NCBI GenBank assembly: GCA_049585195.1
Contig: JBAUZG010000361.1
Coordinates: 1 to 64,000, forward strand
DNA length: 64,000 nucleotides
Source: KBS-96 sp049585195
Lineage (GTDB): Bacteria > Acidobacteriota > Terriglobia > Bryobacterales > Bryobacteraceae
Reading direction: 5' to 3'
Shown: piece after piece, positions 51,707 to 61,661 of the stretch
How positions within the stretch are numbered: the first letter of the stretch is position 1
Layout of the letters: each line of letters starts with the position of its first letter
Program-made: the position numbers and the translations under genes
Notes under the pieces: generated by a model
What the model saw: the letters and a program-made list of their open reading frames with translations, nothing else
The model's database searches: none
Told to the model about the DNA's origin: nothing

Positions 51707-54700
51707 GCCCCTCCCGGCCGTTTATACTCCGGCCGGTAGCGACTTCGCTGCTGATGGCCGGCATTCTGTTGGCTGGCGCCATCGCCTATAAGCAACTGCC
51801 TGTATCAGCGCTGCCCGAGGTTGACTACCCCACAATCCAGATTCTGACGTTTTACCCCGGGGCCAGCCCCGAGGTGATGACCGCTACAGTCACCGCGCCG
51901 CTCGAACGGCAATTCGGACAAGTGCCGGGGTTGAAGCAGATGACCTCCATCAGCTCATTCGGCGCATCCATTGTCACCCTGCAATTCGACCTGAATTTGA
52001 ACATAGATATCGCCGAGCAGGAAGTTCAGGCGGCGATTAATCAATCGGGAACATACCTTCCGGCCGACTTGCCGAATCCGCCGGTCTACAACAAGGTGAA
52101 CCCGGCCGATGCGCCCATCTTGACTCTCGCGCTCACGTCAAAGGCAATGCCGCTCTCGAGGGTGGAAGACCTGGCCGATACGACGCTTGCTCAGAAGATC
52201 TCGCAATTGCCCGGAGTTGGACTCGTCACATTAAGCGGCGGCCAAAAGCCGGCCGTTCGCATTCAAGCCAATCCCATGGCGCTCGCAGCTTACGGATTGA
52301 GCCTCGAGAATCTCCGGACCGCAATCGGCCTCGCCAACGTAAACCAGGCGAAGGGCAACTTCGATGGTCCGCGCCAATCGTTCACGATCGGAGCAAACGA
52401 TCAGATTCGTTCGAGCGCCGACTACAGAGCATTGATTGTCGCGTATAAGAACGGAGCGCCGGTACGGTTGTCCGACGTGGCCACGGTAATACAAGGCGCC
52501 GAGAATGTGAAGGAGGCTGCCTGGATGAATACCACCCCGGCAGTCATCATGAACATTCAGCGGCAGCCGGGCGCCAACATCATCTCCGTCGTCGACAGGG
52601 TGAAAACCATACTGCCGCAGCTTCGGGCGTCCCTGCCCGCTTCGATCGGCATCACGGTGCTTACCGACCGCACCAATACCATCCGCGCTTCCGTCAAGGA
52701 CGTGCAATTCGAGCTGATGTTAACCGTTGCGCTCGTGGTGATGGTGATTTTCCTGTTTCTCCGAAACCTGGCGGCCACCATTATTCCGAGCGTCGCAGTG
52801 CCCCTGTCGCTTGTCGGAACGTTCGGAGTGATGTATCTGCTCGGCTACAGCCTGAACAATCTTTCCTTAATGGCGTTGACCATTTCGACCGGCTTCGTCG
52901 TCGATGACGCGATTGTGATGATCGAGAACATTTCGCGTTATATCGAAGAGGGCGAATCGCCGCTACGAGCCGCGCTGAAGGGTTCGGAACAGATTGGGTT
53001 CACGATCGTCTCGCTCACCGTCTCGTTGATTGCCGTGCTCATTCCGTTGCTCTTTATGGGCGACATTGTAGGCCGTTTGTTCCGGGAATTTGCTATCACT
53101 CTGGCGGTCACAATTCTTGTATCCGCCTTTGTCTCGCTCACCTTGACGCCCATGATGTGCGCCAAGCTTTTGCGATTCAGATCGGAATCGGAGCAGGGTT
53201 GGTTCTATCGGGCCTCCGAGCGCGCCTTCAACTGGGTGATCGATCGCTATGGGGCGACTTTGCGATGGGTCTTGCGCTACCAGGGATTCACGCTCTTCGT
53301 TCTCATCGCGACGATTGCCGCCACGCTGCTTCTCTTCGTTTACGTTCCGAAGGGGTTTTTCCCGGTTCAGGACACGGGTCTCATTCTAGGCATCTCGGAA
53401 GCTCCTCAAGAGATCTCGTTCCCGGCAATGTCCGAGAAGCAGAGGGAGTTGGCTCGCATCATTTTGCAAGATCCGGCCGTCGAAAGCCTTTCCTCCTTCA
53501 TCGGCATCGATGGAACAAACGCAACGCTGAACAGCGGCCGGATTCAAATCAATCTGAAGCCGGTTGAACAGCGGAACGCGAATGCCTCGGAAGTGATCCG
53601 GCGGCTGAGCCCCAAACTTGCCAGGGTGAACGGCATAACGCTTTATATGCAGCCGGTGCAGGATCTATCCGTCGAAGATCGCGTGAGCCGGACGGAGTTT
53701 CAGTACAGCGTGGAAGATGCCGACCCGCGCGAGCTGGACACCTGGGTGCCACGCATCGTCGCGAAGCTACAAACGCTGCCTCAGTTGCGCGACGTGGCGA
53801 GCGATCAGCAGAATCATGGCCTCGAGGCGGATATCGTCATCGATCGCGATACGGCATCGCGGCTCGGCATCACGCCGCAAACGATCGACGATACGTTGTA
53901 TGACGCTTTTGGACAACGGCTCGTCTCGACCATCTTTACGCAGTTGAACCAGTACCATGTTGTGCTCGAGGTCGATCCTCAATATCAACTCAACCCAAAC
54001 TCGTTGAAAGATATCTACGTCCAATCGAGCGCGGGAGCAGAGGTTCCGCTCAGCGCGTTTACACACTTCGAGCCTTCCACTACTGCGCTCGCCATCAATC
54101 ACCAGGGCCAGTTTCCGGTTGTGACGTTATCGTTCAATCTGGCGCCCGGCGTATCGCTCGGAGACGCTGTTCAGGCAATCAAGAACGCTGAAACACAGAT
54201 CGGCATGCCTGCCAGTATCAATGCTAGTTTTCAAGGCACAGCCGAGGCCTTCCAGAACTCGCTGGCTAATGAACCGTTCCTGATTCTTGCGGCCTTGGTG
54301 ACGGTGTACATCGTTCTGGGCGTTCTCTACGAAAGCTACATTCACCCGCTTACCATCCTCTCTACGCTCCCTTCGGCGGGTGTGGGAGCCATTCTCGCCC
54401 TCCAAATTTGCCATACCGATTTCAGCGTTATCGCGCTCATCGGCATCATCCTGCTGATCGGCATTGTGAAGAAGAACGCGATCATGATGATCGATTTCGC
54501 TCTCGAAGCGGAGCGCAAAGAAGGCAAGACTCCGATTGAAGCCATTTACCAGGCTTCGCTGCTGCGATTCCGGCCCATCATGATGACCACTATGGCTGCG
54601 CTATTTGGCGGCTTACCTTTGGCGCTGGGCACGGGAACAGGATCGGAGCTGCGGAGGCCTCTTGGAATCACCATCGTCGGCGGCCTGATCCTCAGCCAGA

Positions 54701-54816
54701 TTCTGACCCTGTATACGACCCCTGTTGTTTACCTGTTCTTCGATCGTCTGGCGCATGGGCTTCGGCGGCGCGAGCGTGTGGCCCGCCGGTGGGAAACGCC
54801 TGTTCCGGCGGAGTAG
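51703..54816 (+). CDS. RND multidrug efflux permease, MdtB-like
   Basis: 1037 residues, twelve membrane helices, two large periplasmic loops. Proton-relay aspartates in TGFVVDDAIVMIENISRY (helix 4) and lysine in GIVKKNAIMMIDFALEAERK (helix 10). N-terminal PVSALPEVDYPTIQILTFYPG is typical of the MdtB/C (MuxB/C) branch. Likely pairs with the permease that follows as a heterotrimer. Drug spectrum not predictable. Confidence 0.95.
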   Translation: MSPSRPFILRPVATSLLMAGILLAGAIAYKQLPVSALPEVDYPTIQILTFYPGASPEVMTATVTAPLERQFGQVPGLKQMTSISSFGASIVTLQFDLNLNIDIAEQEVQAAINQSGTYLPADLPNPPVYNKVNPADAPILTLALTSKAMPLSRVEDLADTTLAQKISQLPGVGLVTLSGGQKPAVRIQANPMALAAYGLSLENLRTAIGLANVNQAKGNFDGPRQSFTIGANDQIRSSADYRALIVAYKNGAPVRLSDVATVIQGAENVKEAAWMNTTPAVIMNIQRQPGANIISVVDRVKTILPQLRASLPASIGITVLTDRTNTIRASVKDVQFELMLTVALVVMVIFLFLRNLAATIIPSVAVPLSLVGTFGVMYLLGYSLNNLSLMALTISTGFVVDDAIVMIENISRYIEEGESPLRAALKGSEQIGFTIVSLTVSLIAVLIPLLFMGDIVGRLFREFAITLAVTILVSAFVSLTLTPMMCAKLLRFRSESEQGWFYRASERAFNWVIDRYGATLRWVLRYQGFTLFVLIATIAATLLLFVYVPKGFFPVQDTGLILGISEAPQEISFPAMSEKQRELARIILQDPAVESLSSFIGIDGTNATLNSGRIQINLKPVEQRNANASEVIRRLSPKLARVNGITLYMQPVQDLSVEDRVSRTEFQYSVEDADPRELDTWVPRIVAKLQTLPQLRDVASDQQNHGLEADIVIDRDTASRLGITPQTIDDTLYDAFGQRLVSTIFTQLNQYHVVLEVDPQYQLNPNSLKDIYVQSSAGAEVPLSAFTHFEPSTTALAINHQGQFPVVTLSFNLAPGVSLGDAVQAIKNAETQIGMPASINASFQGTAEAFQNSLANEPFLILAALVTVYIVLGVLYESYIHPLTILSTLPSAGVGAILALQICHTDFSVIALIGIILLIGIVKKNAIMMIDFALEAERKEGKTPIEAIYQASLLRFRPIMMTTMAALFGGLPLALGTGTGSELRRPLGITIVGGLILSQILTLYTTPVVYLFFDRLAHGLRRRERVARRWETPVPAE

Positions 54817-54820
54817 ATAA

Positions 54821-57800
54821 GTGAATATTTCCGCCCCTTTCATCAAAAAGCCGGTCGCCACAACGCTTCTTACTTTCGCGCTCGCGCTCGCCGGCGCCCT
54901 CGCCTTCCGCTTTCTTCCCGTTGCGCCGCTACCGCAGGTCGAATACCCCACAATTCAAGTGGGCGCAAACTTGCCGGGCGCAAGTCCGGAGACGATGGCC
55001 GCCACCGTCGCAACACCGCTCGAAAGGCAGTTCGGGCGCATCGCCGGCGTCACTGAAATGACGTCGAATAGCCAGACCGGCTCGACACACATCACTCTTC
55101 AATTCGACCTAAGCCGGAAGATCGATTCCGCCGCGCGAGATGTGCAAGCCGCTATCAATGCGGCGCGCGGCCAGTTGCCTTCCGATCTTCCCTCGAATCC
55201 CTGGTACTACAAAGTAAATCCAGCCGACGCGCCCATCATGATTCTGGCGCTCACCTCCGACACAATCGACAAGCCGCACATGTACGATGCGGCGGAATCG
55301 ATTCTCGCGCAGAAGATCTCGCAGATTGAGGGCGTAGGCCAGGTGGAAGTCGGCGGAGGCGCGCGCCCGGCGGTTCGTGTGGAAGTAAATCCGATGGCCT
55401 TGAACGGCTATGGCCTCAGCCTCGAGGACGTGCGAACTGTTTTGCAAAACGCGAACGCCATCAGTCCGACCGGCGAGCTGTCGAACTCGTCGGAGTCGTG
55501 GCTGATTAAGACTTCCGATCAATTAAAAGTTGCATCGAAATATCAGCCGTTAATCGTCGCCTATCACAACGGCTCCGCAGTTCGCTTGTCCGATGTTGCC
55601 TACGTCTACGACTGGATTCAGGACCGGCGGAATACAGGCCTCGATAACGGCAAGGATGCTGTCTTGTTGATTCTGTTCCGGCAGCCCGGTGCGAACATCA
55701 TCGACACTGTCGATCGCGTAAAGAGCTTGTTGCCGCGGCTGCGAGCCTCCATCTCGCCGGCCATCGATCTGAGCATTGCCAATGACCGCACAACCACCAT
55801 ACGGGCTTCGGTGGACGATGTCGAATTCACTTTAATTATTTCCATTTTGCTTGTGGTCCTGGTCGTGTTCTTCTTTCTGCGGAACGCGTGGGCCACGGCG
55901 ATTCCGAGCGTCGCTGTCCCGCTCTCCCTGTTGGGCACGTTCGGCGTGATGTATCTGCTCGGGTACAGTCTCGATAATTTGTCTCTGATGGCGCTGACGA
56001 TCTCCACTGGATTCGTGGTGGATGACGCGATTGTCGTCATTGAAAACATCACGCGCTATCTGGAAAAAGGCTTGACGCCCCTCGAAGCGGCACTTCGCGG
56101 CTCGCGCGAGATCGGTTTCACTGTGGTTTCGATGAGCGCTTCGCTCGTGGCGGTTTTCATTCCCATTCTCTTGATGGAAGGTATCGTCGGACGCCTGTTC
56201 CGCGAATTTGCGGTTACCCTCGCGATCGCAATCGGCGTTTCGCTCATCGTTTCATTGACCACGACGCCCATGATGTGCGCCCGCTTCCTGAAACCTCATT
56301 CCCGGGGGAAGCATGGCATCTTCTACACGATCAGCGAAAAATTCTTCGTGTGGATTCACTCGTTCTACCGGGTTACGCTGGGCGTGGTCTTGCGTCATCC
56401 TCAGCTCACGCTCGTCATTCTGTTCGCGACCATTGCAATCAATGTCATGCTCTTCATCGCCATACCCAAAGGCTTCTTCCCTCAGCAGGACACCGGGCGG
56501 CTGGGCGGAGCCATTGTTGCGTCGCAGGACATGTCCTTTCAAGCAATGCGGCAGAAGCTGGCCCAGTTTGTCAATATCGTGCGAACCGATCCGGCTGTCG
56601 ACACAGTGGCTGGGTTCGCCGGAGGGGGAACGGCCAACGTCGCGGGTTTGTTTATCTCCTTGAAGCCCCTTGACCAGAGACACGTATCAGCCGACCAGGT
56701 GATTAACCGCCTTCGCGAAAAACTTGCCGTTGTTCCAGGAGCGACACTCTATCTTCAGGCCTCTCAGGATATTCACGTAGGTGGACGCGCCAGCAACTCG
56801 CAATACGAGTACACGATTCAATCCGATTCAATTCAAGACTTGAACACATGGGCGCCGCGGCTCCTCGACAAACTGCGCACGCTGCCGCAATTGCGCGACG
56901 CCAATAGCGATCAACAAATACGTGGCCTGGAAAGCACGCTCATAATTGACAGAGACACCGCATCGAGGTTGGGAGTGTCTCCCAGCGCCATCGACAACAC
57001 ACTCTACGACGCATTCGGGCAGCGCCAGGTCTCGACCATGTACGAGAGCTTGAACCAGTATCACGTCGTAATGGAAGTCGCTCCCGAGTACCAGCAAAGC
57101 CCCGAGGCTCTGAAAAGCATTTACGTTCGTTCCTCGAATAACACGATGGTTCCGCTCAGCACGTTTTCCCACTACGAGCTTCGCAATACGTCACTCGGCA
57201 TCAATCATCAAGGCCAGTTCCCTTCCATCACGATGTCCTTTGCGCTGGCTCCAGGCGTAGCGCTCAGTGATGCCGTCGATGCCGTGAATGCGGCCGAGCG
57301 CGACATCGGCATGCCGTCTAGTGTCCGCGGCAGTTTCTCCGGCACGGCGCGGGCGTTTCAAAAATCGCTGTCAAATGAACCGCTGCTGATTTTGGCGGCG
57401 CTGGTGACGGTTTACATCGTCCTGGGCATGCTGTACGAAAGCTATATTCATCCCATTACAATTCTGTCCACCTTGCCGTCGGCCGGAGTGGGCGCAATTA
57501 TCGCTTTGCTGCTATTCAACACTGAATTGAGCGTTATTGCTCTAATCGGCATCATTCTCCTGATCGGCATCGTGAAGAAAAATGCGATCTTGATGATCGA
57601 TTTCGCGCTTGAAGTGGAGCGAAAGGAAGGCCTAAGTCCGCGTGATGCAATTTATGAAGCCTGCCTGCTGCGCTTCCGCCCCATTTTAATGACAACGATG
57701 GCCGCGTTGCTGGGCGGATTGCCGCTCGCGCTCGGCACCGGGACCGGCTCTGAACTGCGCCGGCCGCTTGGCATCACAATCGTAGGCGGACTGATTCTGA

Positions 57801-57937
57801 GCCAAATCCTGACCCTCTACACAACCCCTGTGGTTTATCTCTACCTGGATCGCTTCCAGATGCGCTTCAGTCGGAGCAGACGCCGCGTGCTGTCCGCGCC
57901 CGATTTCGATCCATCGCTTGGCATTCAGCAATCGTAG
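54821..57937 (+). CDS. RND multidrug efflux permease, MdtC-like
   Basis: 1038 residues, similar to the previous gene throughout. Relay residues in TGFVVDDAIVVIENITRYLE and GIVKKNAILMIDFALEVERK. N-terminal FRFLPVAPLPQVEYPTIQVG. Starts with GTG four bases after the previous stop, so the two were probably made by tandem duplication. No TolC-type outer-membrane gene follows; it must lie elsewhere. Confidence 0.95.
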   Translation: MNISAPFIKKPVATTLLTFALALAGALAFRFLPVAPLPQVEYPTIQVGANLPGASPETMAATVATPLERQFGRIAGVTEMTSNSQTGSTHITLQFDLSRKIDSAARDVQAAINAARGQLPSDLPSNPWYYKVNPADAPIMILALTSDTIDKPHMYDAAESILAQKISQIEGVGQVEVGGGARPAVRVEVNPMALNGYGLSLEDVRTVLQNANAISPTGELSNSSESWLIKTSDQLKVASKYQPLIVAYHNGSAVRLSDVAYVYDWIQDRRNTGLDNGKDAVLLILFRQPGANIIDTVDRVKSLLPRLRASISPAIDLSIANDRTTTIRASVDDVEFTLIISILLVVLVVFFFLRNAWATAIPSVAVPLSLLGTFGVMYLLGYSLDNLSLMALTISTGFVVDDAIVVIENITRYLEKGLTPLEAALRGSREIGFTVVSMSASLVAVFIPILLMEGIVGRLFREFAVTLAIAIGVSLIVSLTTTPMMCARFLKPHSRGKHGIFYTISEKFFVWIHSFYRVTLGVVLRHPQLTLVILFATIAINVMLFIAIPKGFFPQQDTGRLGGAIVASQDMSFQAMRQKLAQFVNIVRTDPAVDTVAGFAGGGTANVAGLFISLKPLDQRHVSADQVINRLREKLAVVPGATLYLQASQDIHVGGRASNSQYEYTIQSDSIQDLNTWAPRLLDKLRTLPQLRDANSDQQIRGLESTLIIDRDTASRLGVSPSAIDNTLYDAFGQRQVSTMYESLNQYHVVMEVAPEYQQSPEALKSIYVRSSNNTMVPLSTFSHYELRNTSLGINHQGQFPSITMSFALAPGVALSDAVDAVNAAERDIGMPSSVRGSFSGTARAFQKSLSNEPLLILAALVTVYIVLGMLYESYIHPITILSTLPSAGVGAIIALLLFNTELSVIALIGIILLIGIVKKNAILMIDFALEVERKEGLSPRDAIYEACLLRFRPILMTTMAALLGGLPLALGTGTGSELRRPLGITIVGGLILSQILTLYTTPVVYLYLDRFQMRFSRSRRRVLSAPDFDPSLGIQQS

Positions 57938-58016
57938 GCGACCTCAAGCTACTTCGACCGGCCTACGCATTACAGCCACGTAAGGCATGCTAGCGTAGAC
58001 GGAGAAGCATCGAGCC

Positions 58017-58092
58017 GGGCCCTTAGCTCAGTGGTCAGAGCAGGGGACTCATAATCCCTTGGTCGTAGGTTCAAATCCTACAGGGCCCACCA
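58017..58092 (+). tRNA. tRNA with CAT anticodon, probably tRNA-Ile2 (lysidine-modified)
   Basis: Acceptor stem GGGCCCT/AGGGCCC, D arm GCTC...GAGC, anticodon loop CTCATAA with CAT at 58050-58052, T arm GTAGG-TTCAAAT-CCTAC, encoded CCA at 58090-58092. The body resembles E. coli IleX (GGxCCCTTAGCTCAGTGG) more than elongator tRNA-Met, and the wobble C would be changed to lysidine by TilS to read ATA. An elongator Met identity cannot be excluded. Confidence 0.93.
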
Positions 58093-58143
58093 CCTTCGAG
58101 TTTTTGTCTCTCCACCCGCCGTTCTGAGAAAATAGATTCAACG

Positions 58144-59403
58144 ATGAATCTGACCCAGGCACGGACGCTCGGCCTACTTTTGTCGCTTTCGCTGTCCCTT
58201 TCCGCCGCATCGGTAAAACGCTTCGGCGCGAAAGGTGATGGTGTCACAGACGACACCGCCGCAATCGAACGAGCGATTCGTGCGACAAGGTCAGGCGCGC
58301 TGGTCTTTCCAGCAGGCACATACAAGCTCAGCTCAACATTGACGCTCCGGTCAGACGTTACCTACCAGGGCGAGGGCGCTGCGATTCTAAAGGGCGATGG
58401 TTATTTTTGGCTCATGCAGATGCCGCAGAGCACGGTCAACCTGACAATCAAGGGACTGACATTCGATGAGGGCGGACTGTTGTTGCAGGGACAAGTACTT
58501 GGGGTCAAGATCATCGGCAACACGTTTCAGAACCTGACTACCGATAATTCCAAGGGTAATTGGACCTTGGGCAACACCATTTTCTCCCCCGATGGAGTTC
58601 ACAACGCGACAATCAGCGGGAACACCTTTCGCAATATCTTGATTAACGGAAGGACGCGTCCCGATGGAACGGGCAACTCGATCGACCGGTCGAACACGGC
58701 CATGATGTTCTACGGCATCGACCGGACCTCTATCGATCACAACACCTTCGACCGCGTGGGCCAAGGCATCAAAATTTGCTTCACAAATCCCTGGCCTTCT
58801 CACGACGTTTACATTGGACACAACACGTTCCAGCGGGTTCATCGCATGGGTATGGAAATTCAAGGCGCAATGGGATGCGGAGCGAGCCACCCAGCTATTG
58901 ACGGACCGAATACTTACGATTTGACGATCGAATACAACAGCCTCACCGATTGGGACGATGCATATTGGTGGAGCTATCCGATCAGTTTGGCGAATCCCGC
59001 ACCCGATGGCGGTGCCGGCGCAATCGTACGCTACAACTACATCGTAGGCGGCAAGGCCGAATATTGGGATACCGATGGACCCGGCGGCAAGTACGGCTAT
59101 GGCATCGAAGCCGCCAGCGCAGGCCTTCAAGTTTACGGCAATACGGTCAAGGGCTACTGGGGACAGAGCATTGCGATCTCGGGCTCGCCCAACGCGCAGG
59201 TTCACGACAACTTCGTTTGCGGCGCGGCGAAAGGCGCGACTGTGAGCATCGGTCCGCAGTCCGCTCCTTCGCCGGGTGCGTCGTACTGGAAAAACACGAT
59301 CATTCCACATACCTGCCCGGCGACTTTGCCCAATCCTCTGACGAATGCACAACCGTCCGGGGCGCACACCCCGGACGCGCCTCTATCGTCCGGCGTTCGA
59401 TGA
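58144..59403 (+). CDS. Exported right-handed beta-helix protein, pectate-lyase-3 superfamily
   Basis: 419 residues with an N-terminal signal peptide (LGLLLSLSLSLSAAS). The motif RFGAKGDGVTDDTAAIERAI is the start of pectate-lyase-3/glycosyl hydrolase 28-like domains; the rest is parallel beta-helix rungs (NVTIKG-like repeats, HNATISGNTFRNILING, VYIGHNTFQRVHRMGMEIQG). Polysaccharide depolymerase or binding protein; catalytic residues not identified. Starts 52 bases after the tRNA; TAGATT lies five bases before the ATG, so a leaderless start is possible. Confidence 0.8.
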   Translation: MNLTQARTLGLLLSLSLSLSAASVKRFGAKGDGVTDDTAAIERAIRATRSGALVFPAGTYKLSSTLTLRSDVTYQGEGAAILKGDGYFWLMQMPQSTVNLTIKGLTFDEGGLLLQGQVLGVKIIGNTFQNLTTDNSKGNWTLGNTIFSPDGVHNATISGNTFRNILINGRTRPDGTGNSIDRSNTAMMFYGIDRTSIDHNTFDRVGQGIKICFTNPWPSHDVYIGHNTFQRVHRMGMEIQGAMGCGASHPAIDGPNTYDLTIEYNSLTDWDDAYWWSYPISLANPAPDGGAGAIVRYNYIVGGKAEYWDTDGPGGKYGYGIEAASAGLQVYGNTVKGYWGQSIAISGSPNAQVHDNFVCGAAKGATVSIGPQSAPSPGASYWKNTIIPHTCPATLPNPLTNAQPSGAHTPDAPLSSGVR

Positions 59404-59890
59404 AGCCCAGCTTGGTACTAAGTCAGCACTAATTCAGCAGTTCTGTACTGAATCCCACGCCAATCTTCGCCACCTATGCGACTGATTCACTTCCTTGTCC
59501 TAGTACGAAGTCGCAAGATTTTCGTTCGAAAGAAGCGTAAGCCCTCAAAAACGTAGCAAATTCCTTTCAATTTAGGGGGTCGGCCGGTGCGTAAGGGAAA
59601 GTCTTAAGGAGGGTATACCGTACCGGTTGAGCATGCGAAAGCCGCGAAGTACCTGCGTTACAGGCCACCTGAACCCTGCCTTGACTGCCTTCCCCACACC
59701 ACGTGAAGATGGATTCATTCCCGCTCAATCCTTTGGAATCGGAGGCCAAAGAAATTAATTCGGCGGTGATGGCCAGATTTGGCGACTCCATTAGTGTTTA
59801 AAGACGTTTTTCGATGAAGTCTTTACGTTATTCGCTCGATGCTTTCTCTCAGCTATCTCTTCACGAGCCGGCTGCTTTGGTGAATTAATA
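59404..59890. other. Intergenic stretch with a 30-codon ORF
   Basis: 487 bases upstream of the WecA-like gene. No RNA motif could be confirmed. A 30-codon frame (59709-59801, ATG to TAA; MDSFPLNPLESEAKEINSAV...) has normal amino-acid composition, but its start is weak and it has no recognisable motif. The first 150 bases contain several short T-rich runs without hairpins. Confidence 0.4.
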
Positions 59891-61339
59891 ATGCTCTTTA
59901 TTTTCGGTCTTGGCGTTTTGGCATTCGCGGTCTCGCTGGTGATGACACCGCTCGTGAGAGATGTCTTCCTGCGCATGGGTGTCGTCGATATGCCCGACCA
60001 GGAGCGGAAATTACACGGCAGTAATATTCCCCGGGTGGGTGGCATCGCGATCTTCCTTGCGTACACAATTGCTTATTCGGTTCTGGCATTAACGCCAGCG
60101 CGGGGCAACGAGCTTTTTGGCCAGGCATTTGCCGGCAAATGGTGGCTTTTTTCGGCTGTCGCGGTCGTTTTTCTGACCGGTTTACTGGACGATCTGCTCA
60201 CGTTACGCCCCAAGCAGAAGCTGCTCGGGCAAATTATCGCGGCTGTCCTTGTATGGTACGGCGGTATCGAAATCAACCCGTTCCCGAATACGCATTTTGG
60301 CCCCTGGCTCAGTCTACCGCTCACGATCGCCTGGCTGATTGGTTGCACGAATGCCTTCAATCTGATTGACGGCTTGGATGGACTGGCAGCGGGGGCGGGG
60401 CTGTGCGCGACGCTGACCGTGATTGCCGCCGCCTTTCTCACCCACAACGCGGGTCTGGCTCTGCTCGCGATTCCTTTAGCGGGCAGTCTCCTGGCATTCC
60501 TGTGCTTCAATTTCAACCCCGCTTCGATTTTTCTCGGCGATTGCGGCAGCCTCACAATCGGCTTCCTACTCGGCTGCCTTGGAGTGATCTGGAGCCAGAA
60601 GATCACCACCCTTATCGGCCTCTCGGCCCCGTTGATGGCTATTTCGCTTCCCTTGCTGGACACCTCAATCGCCATCGCCCGGCGAGTGCTGCGCAGCCGC
60701 CCCATTTTCTCGCCCGATCGAGGCCACATCCATCATCGCCTGCTCGATCGGGGCAATTCAGTACGTAAAACGGCATTACTGCTCTACGCCGCCTGCTCCA
60801 TCGCTGCAGGCTTGTCCCTGCTCCAGCTCTCTTCACATGGGCTGTTTGGCGTACTCGTCATTCTGCTGTTCGGCTCTCTGGTCTGTTTCGGAATTCAGCA
60901 TCTGGGCTATATCGAGTTCCGCGTGGCCAGCAGGTTGCTTCAAAAACGTGTCATGTTTCGCATGATCGATGACGAAATGAAATTGCAGCAACTTGAGAAT
61001 CGGCTGGCGGAGGCAGACGAAGACGAGGCCTTGGACCTGATTAGCAAAACCTGTCTCGATCTGGGCGTCGAAAACGTATTTATCGCGGGACGCACCGACG
61101 AAGTCGTCAACATCTTGCTCGATCTCTCCGCAAGCCAGGTGAATCTTCCGATCGACTCAGGCCGAACGCTCATCCTCCACGGCCTGCCTCCGCAGGACAG
61201 GCCACTCCCCATCGAGCGTCTTTCCTCGCTCATCCGAAAGCATTTCCAGGCGCCAAGCAAGCCTCTCCAGCCGGCGGCAGTCCTCCTCGACTATACGATC
61301 AAAGGCGAGCGCTCGTTGCGGCCACTAGCGCGCTCCTGA
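59891..61339 (+). CDS. Undecaprenyl-phosphate sugar-1-phosphate transferase, WecA/TagO type, with C-terminal extension
   Basis: 482 residues. Integral membrane enzyme of the MraY/WecA family that starts exopolysaccharide, O-antigen or wall polymer synthesis on undecaprenyl phosphate. Motifs: LTGLLDDLLTLRPKQKLLGQ (DDxx), CTNAFNLIDGLDGLAAG (NxxNxxDGxDGLA), FLGDCGSLTIGF and the HIHH-type loop DRGHIHHRLLDRG. Around ten membrane helices to residue 350. The last 130 residues are a cytosolic extension with a Glu/Asp-rich helix (QQLENRLAEADEDEALDLIS) that ordinary WecA proteins lack; function unknown. Confidence 0.93.
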   Translation: MLFIFGLGVLAFAVSLVMTPLVRDVFLRMGVVDMPDQERKLHGSNIPRVGGIAIFLAYTIAYSVLALTPARGNELFGQAFAGKWWLFSAVAVVFLTGLLDDLLTLRPKQKLLGQIIAAVLVWYGGIEINPFPNTHFGPWLSLPLTIAWLIGCTNAFNLIDGLDGLAAGAGLCATLTVIAAAFLTHNAGLALLAIPLAGSLLAFLCFNFNPASIFLGDCGSLTIGFLLGCLGVIWSQKITTLIGLSAPLMAISLPLLDTSIAIARRVLRSRPIFSPDRGHIHHRLLDRGNSVRKTALLLYAACSIAAGLSLLQLSSHGLFGVLVILLFGSLVCFGIQHLGYIEFRVASRLLQKRVMFRMIDDEMKLQQLENRLAEADEDEALDLISKTCLDLGVENVFIAGRTDEVVNILLDLSASQVNLPIDSGRTLILHGLPPQDRPLPIERLSSLIRKHFQAPSKPLQPAAVLLDYTIKGERSLRPLARS

Positions 61340-61661
61340 GGGACGACTTGGTCATCGGAGACTGGAGACTGCGCGCTGGACGATCCCGGGCCGGCGATTT
61401 TCAGATTAGAGTGCAACTTCAGGACCCTGCACCGCCGTTAGAGCCGTGACGCGGGGTGGCCAAAGACGGCTTTCCTGAACCGTGTTCCACAAGCCCAGCC
61501 GGCGCGCGAGGTCGAGATCAGTAAATACTGGGCGACTTTGCGGGAGAATCATTGATTGGGCGTGCACGTTGGCCGAATCACAATGGCTCGCTCCAAGAGA
61601 AAGCAGGGCCTTCTTCAATGACTCTGATAGCCCGCGACAACTCGCGAGAGGAAGGTGATCC
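61340..61661. other. Intergenic stretch, no gene recognised
   Basis: 322 bases between the transferase and the beta-propeller gene. Open frames on the minus strand here run into the propeller gene and look like shadows. AGAGGAAGGTGAT before the GTG at 61662 is a usable Shine-Dalgarno. Confidence 0.5.

Noticed and set aside
58387..59367. 326-codon minus-strand frame opposite the beta-helix gene
   Set aside because: Shadow of the beta-helix coding sequence; no motif, start or ribosome site.
59560..59700. Possible riboswitch (cyclic-di-GMP-like GCGAAAGCCGCGAAG segment)
   Set aside because: The required paired elements could not be traced on paper; a covariance-model search would be needed.
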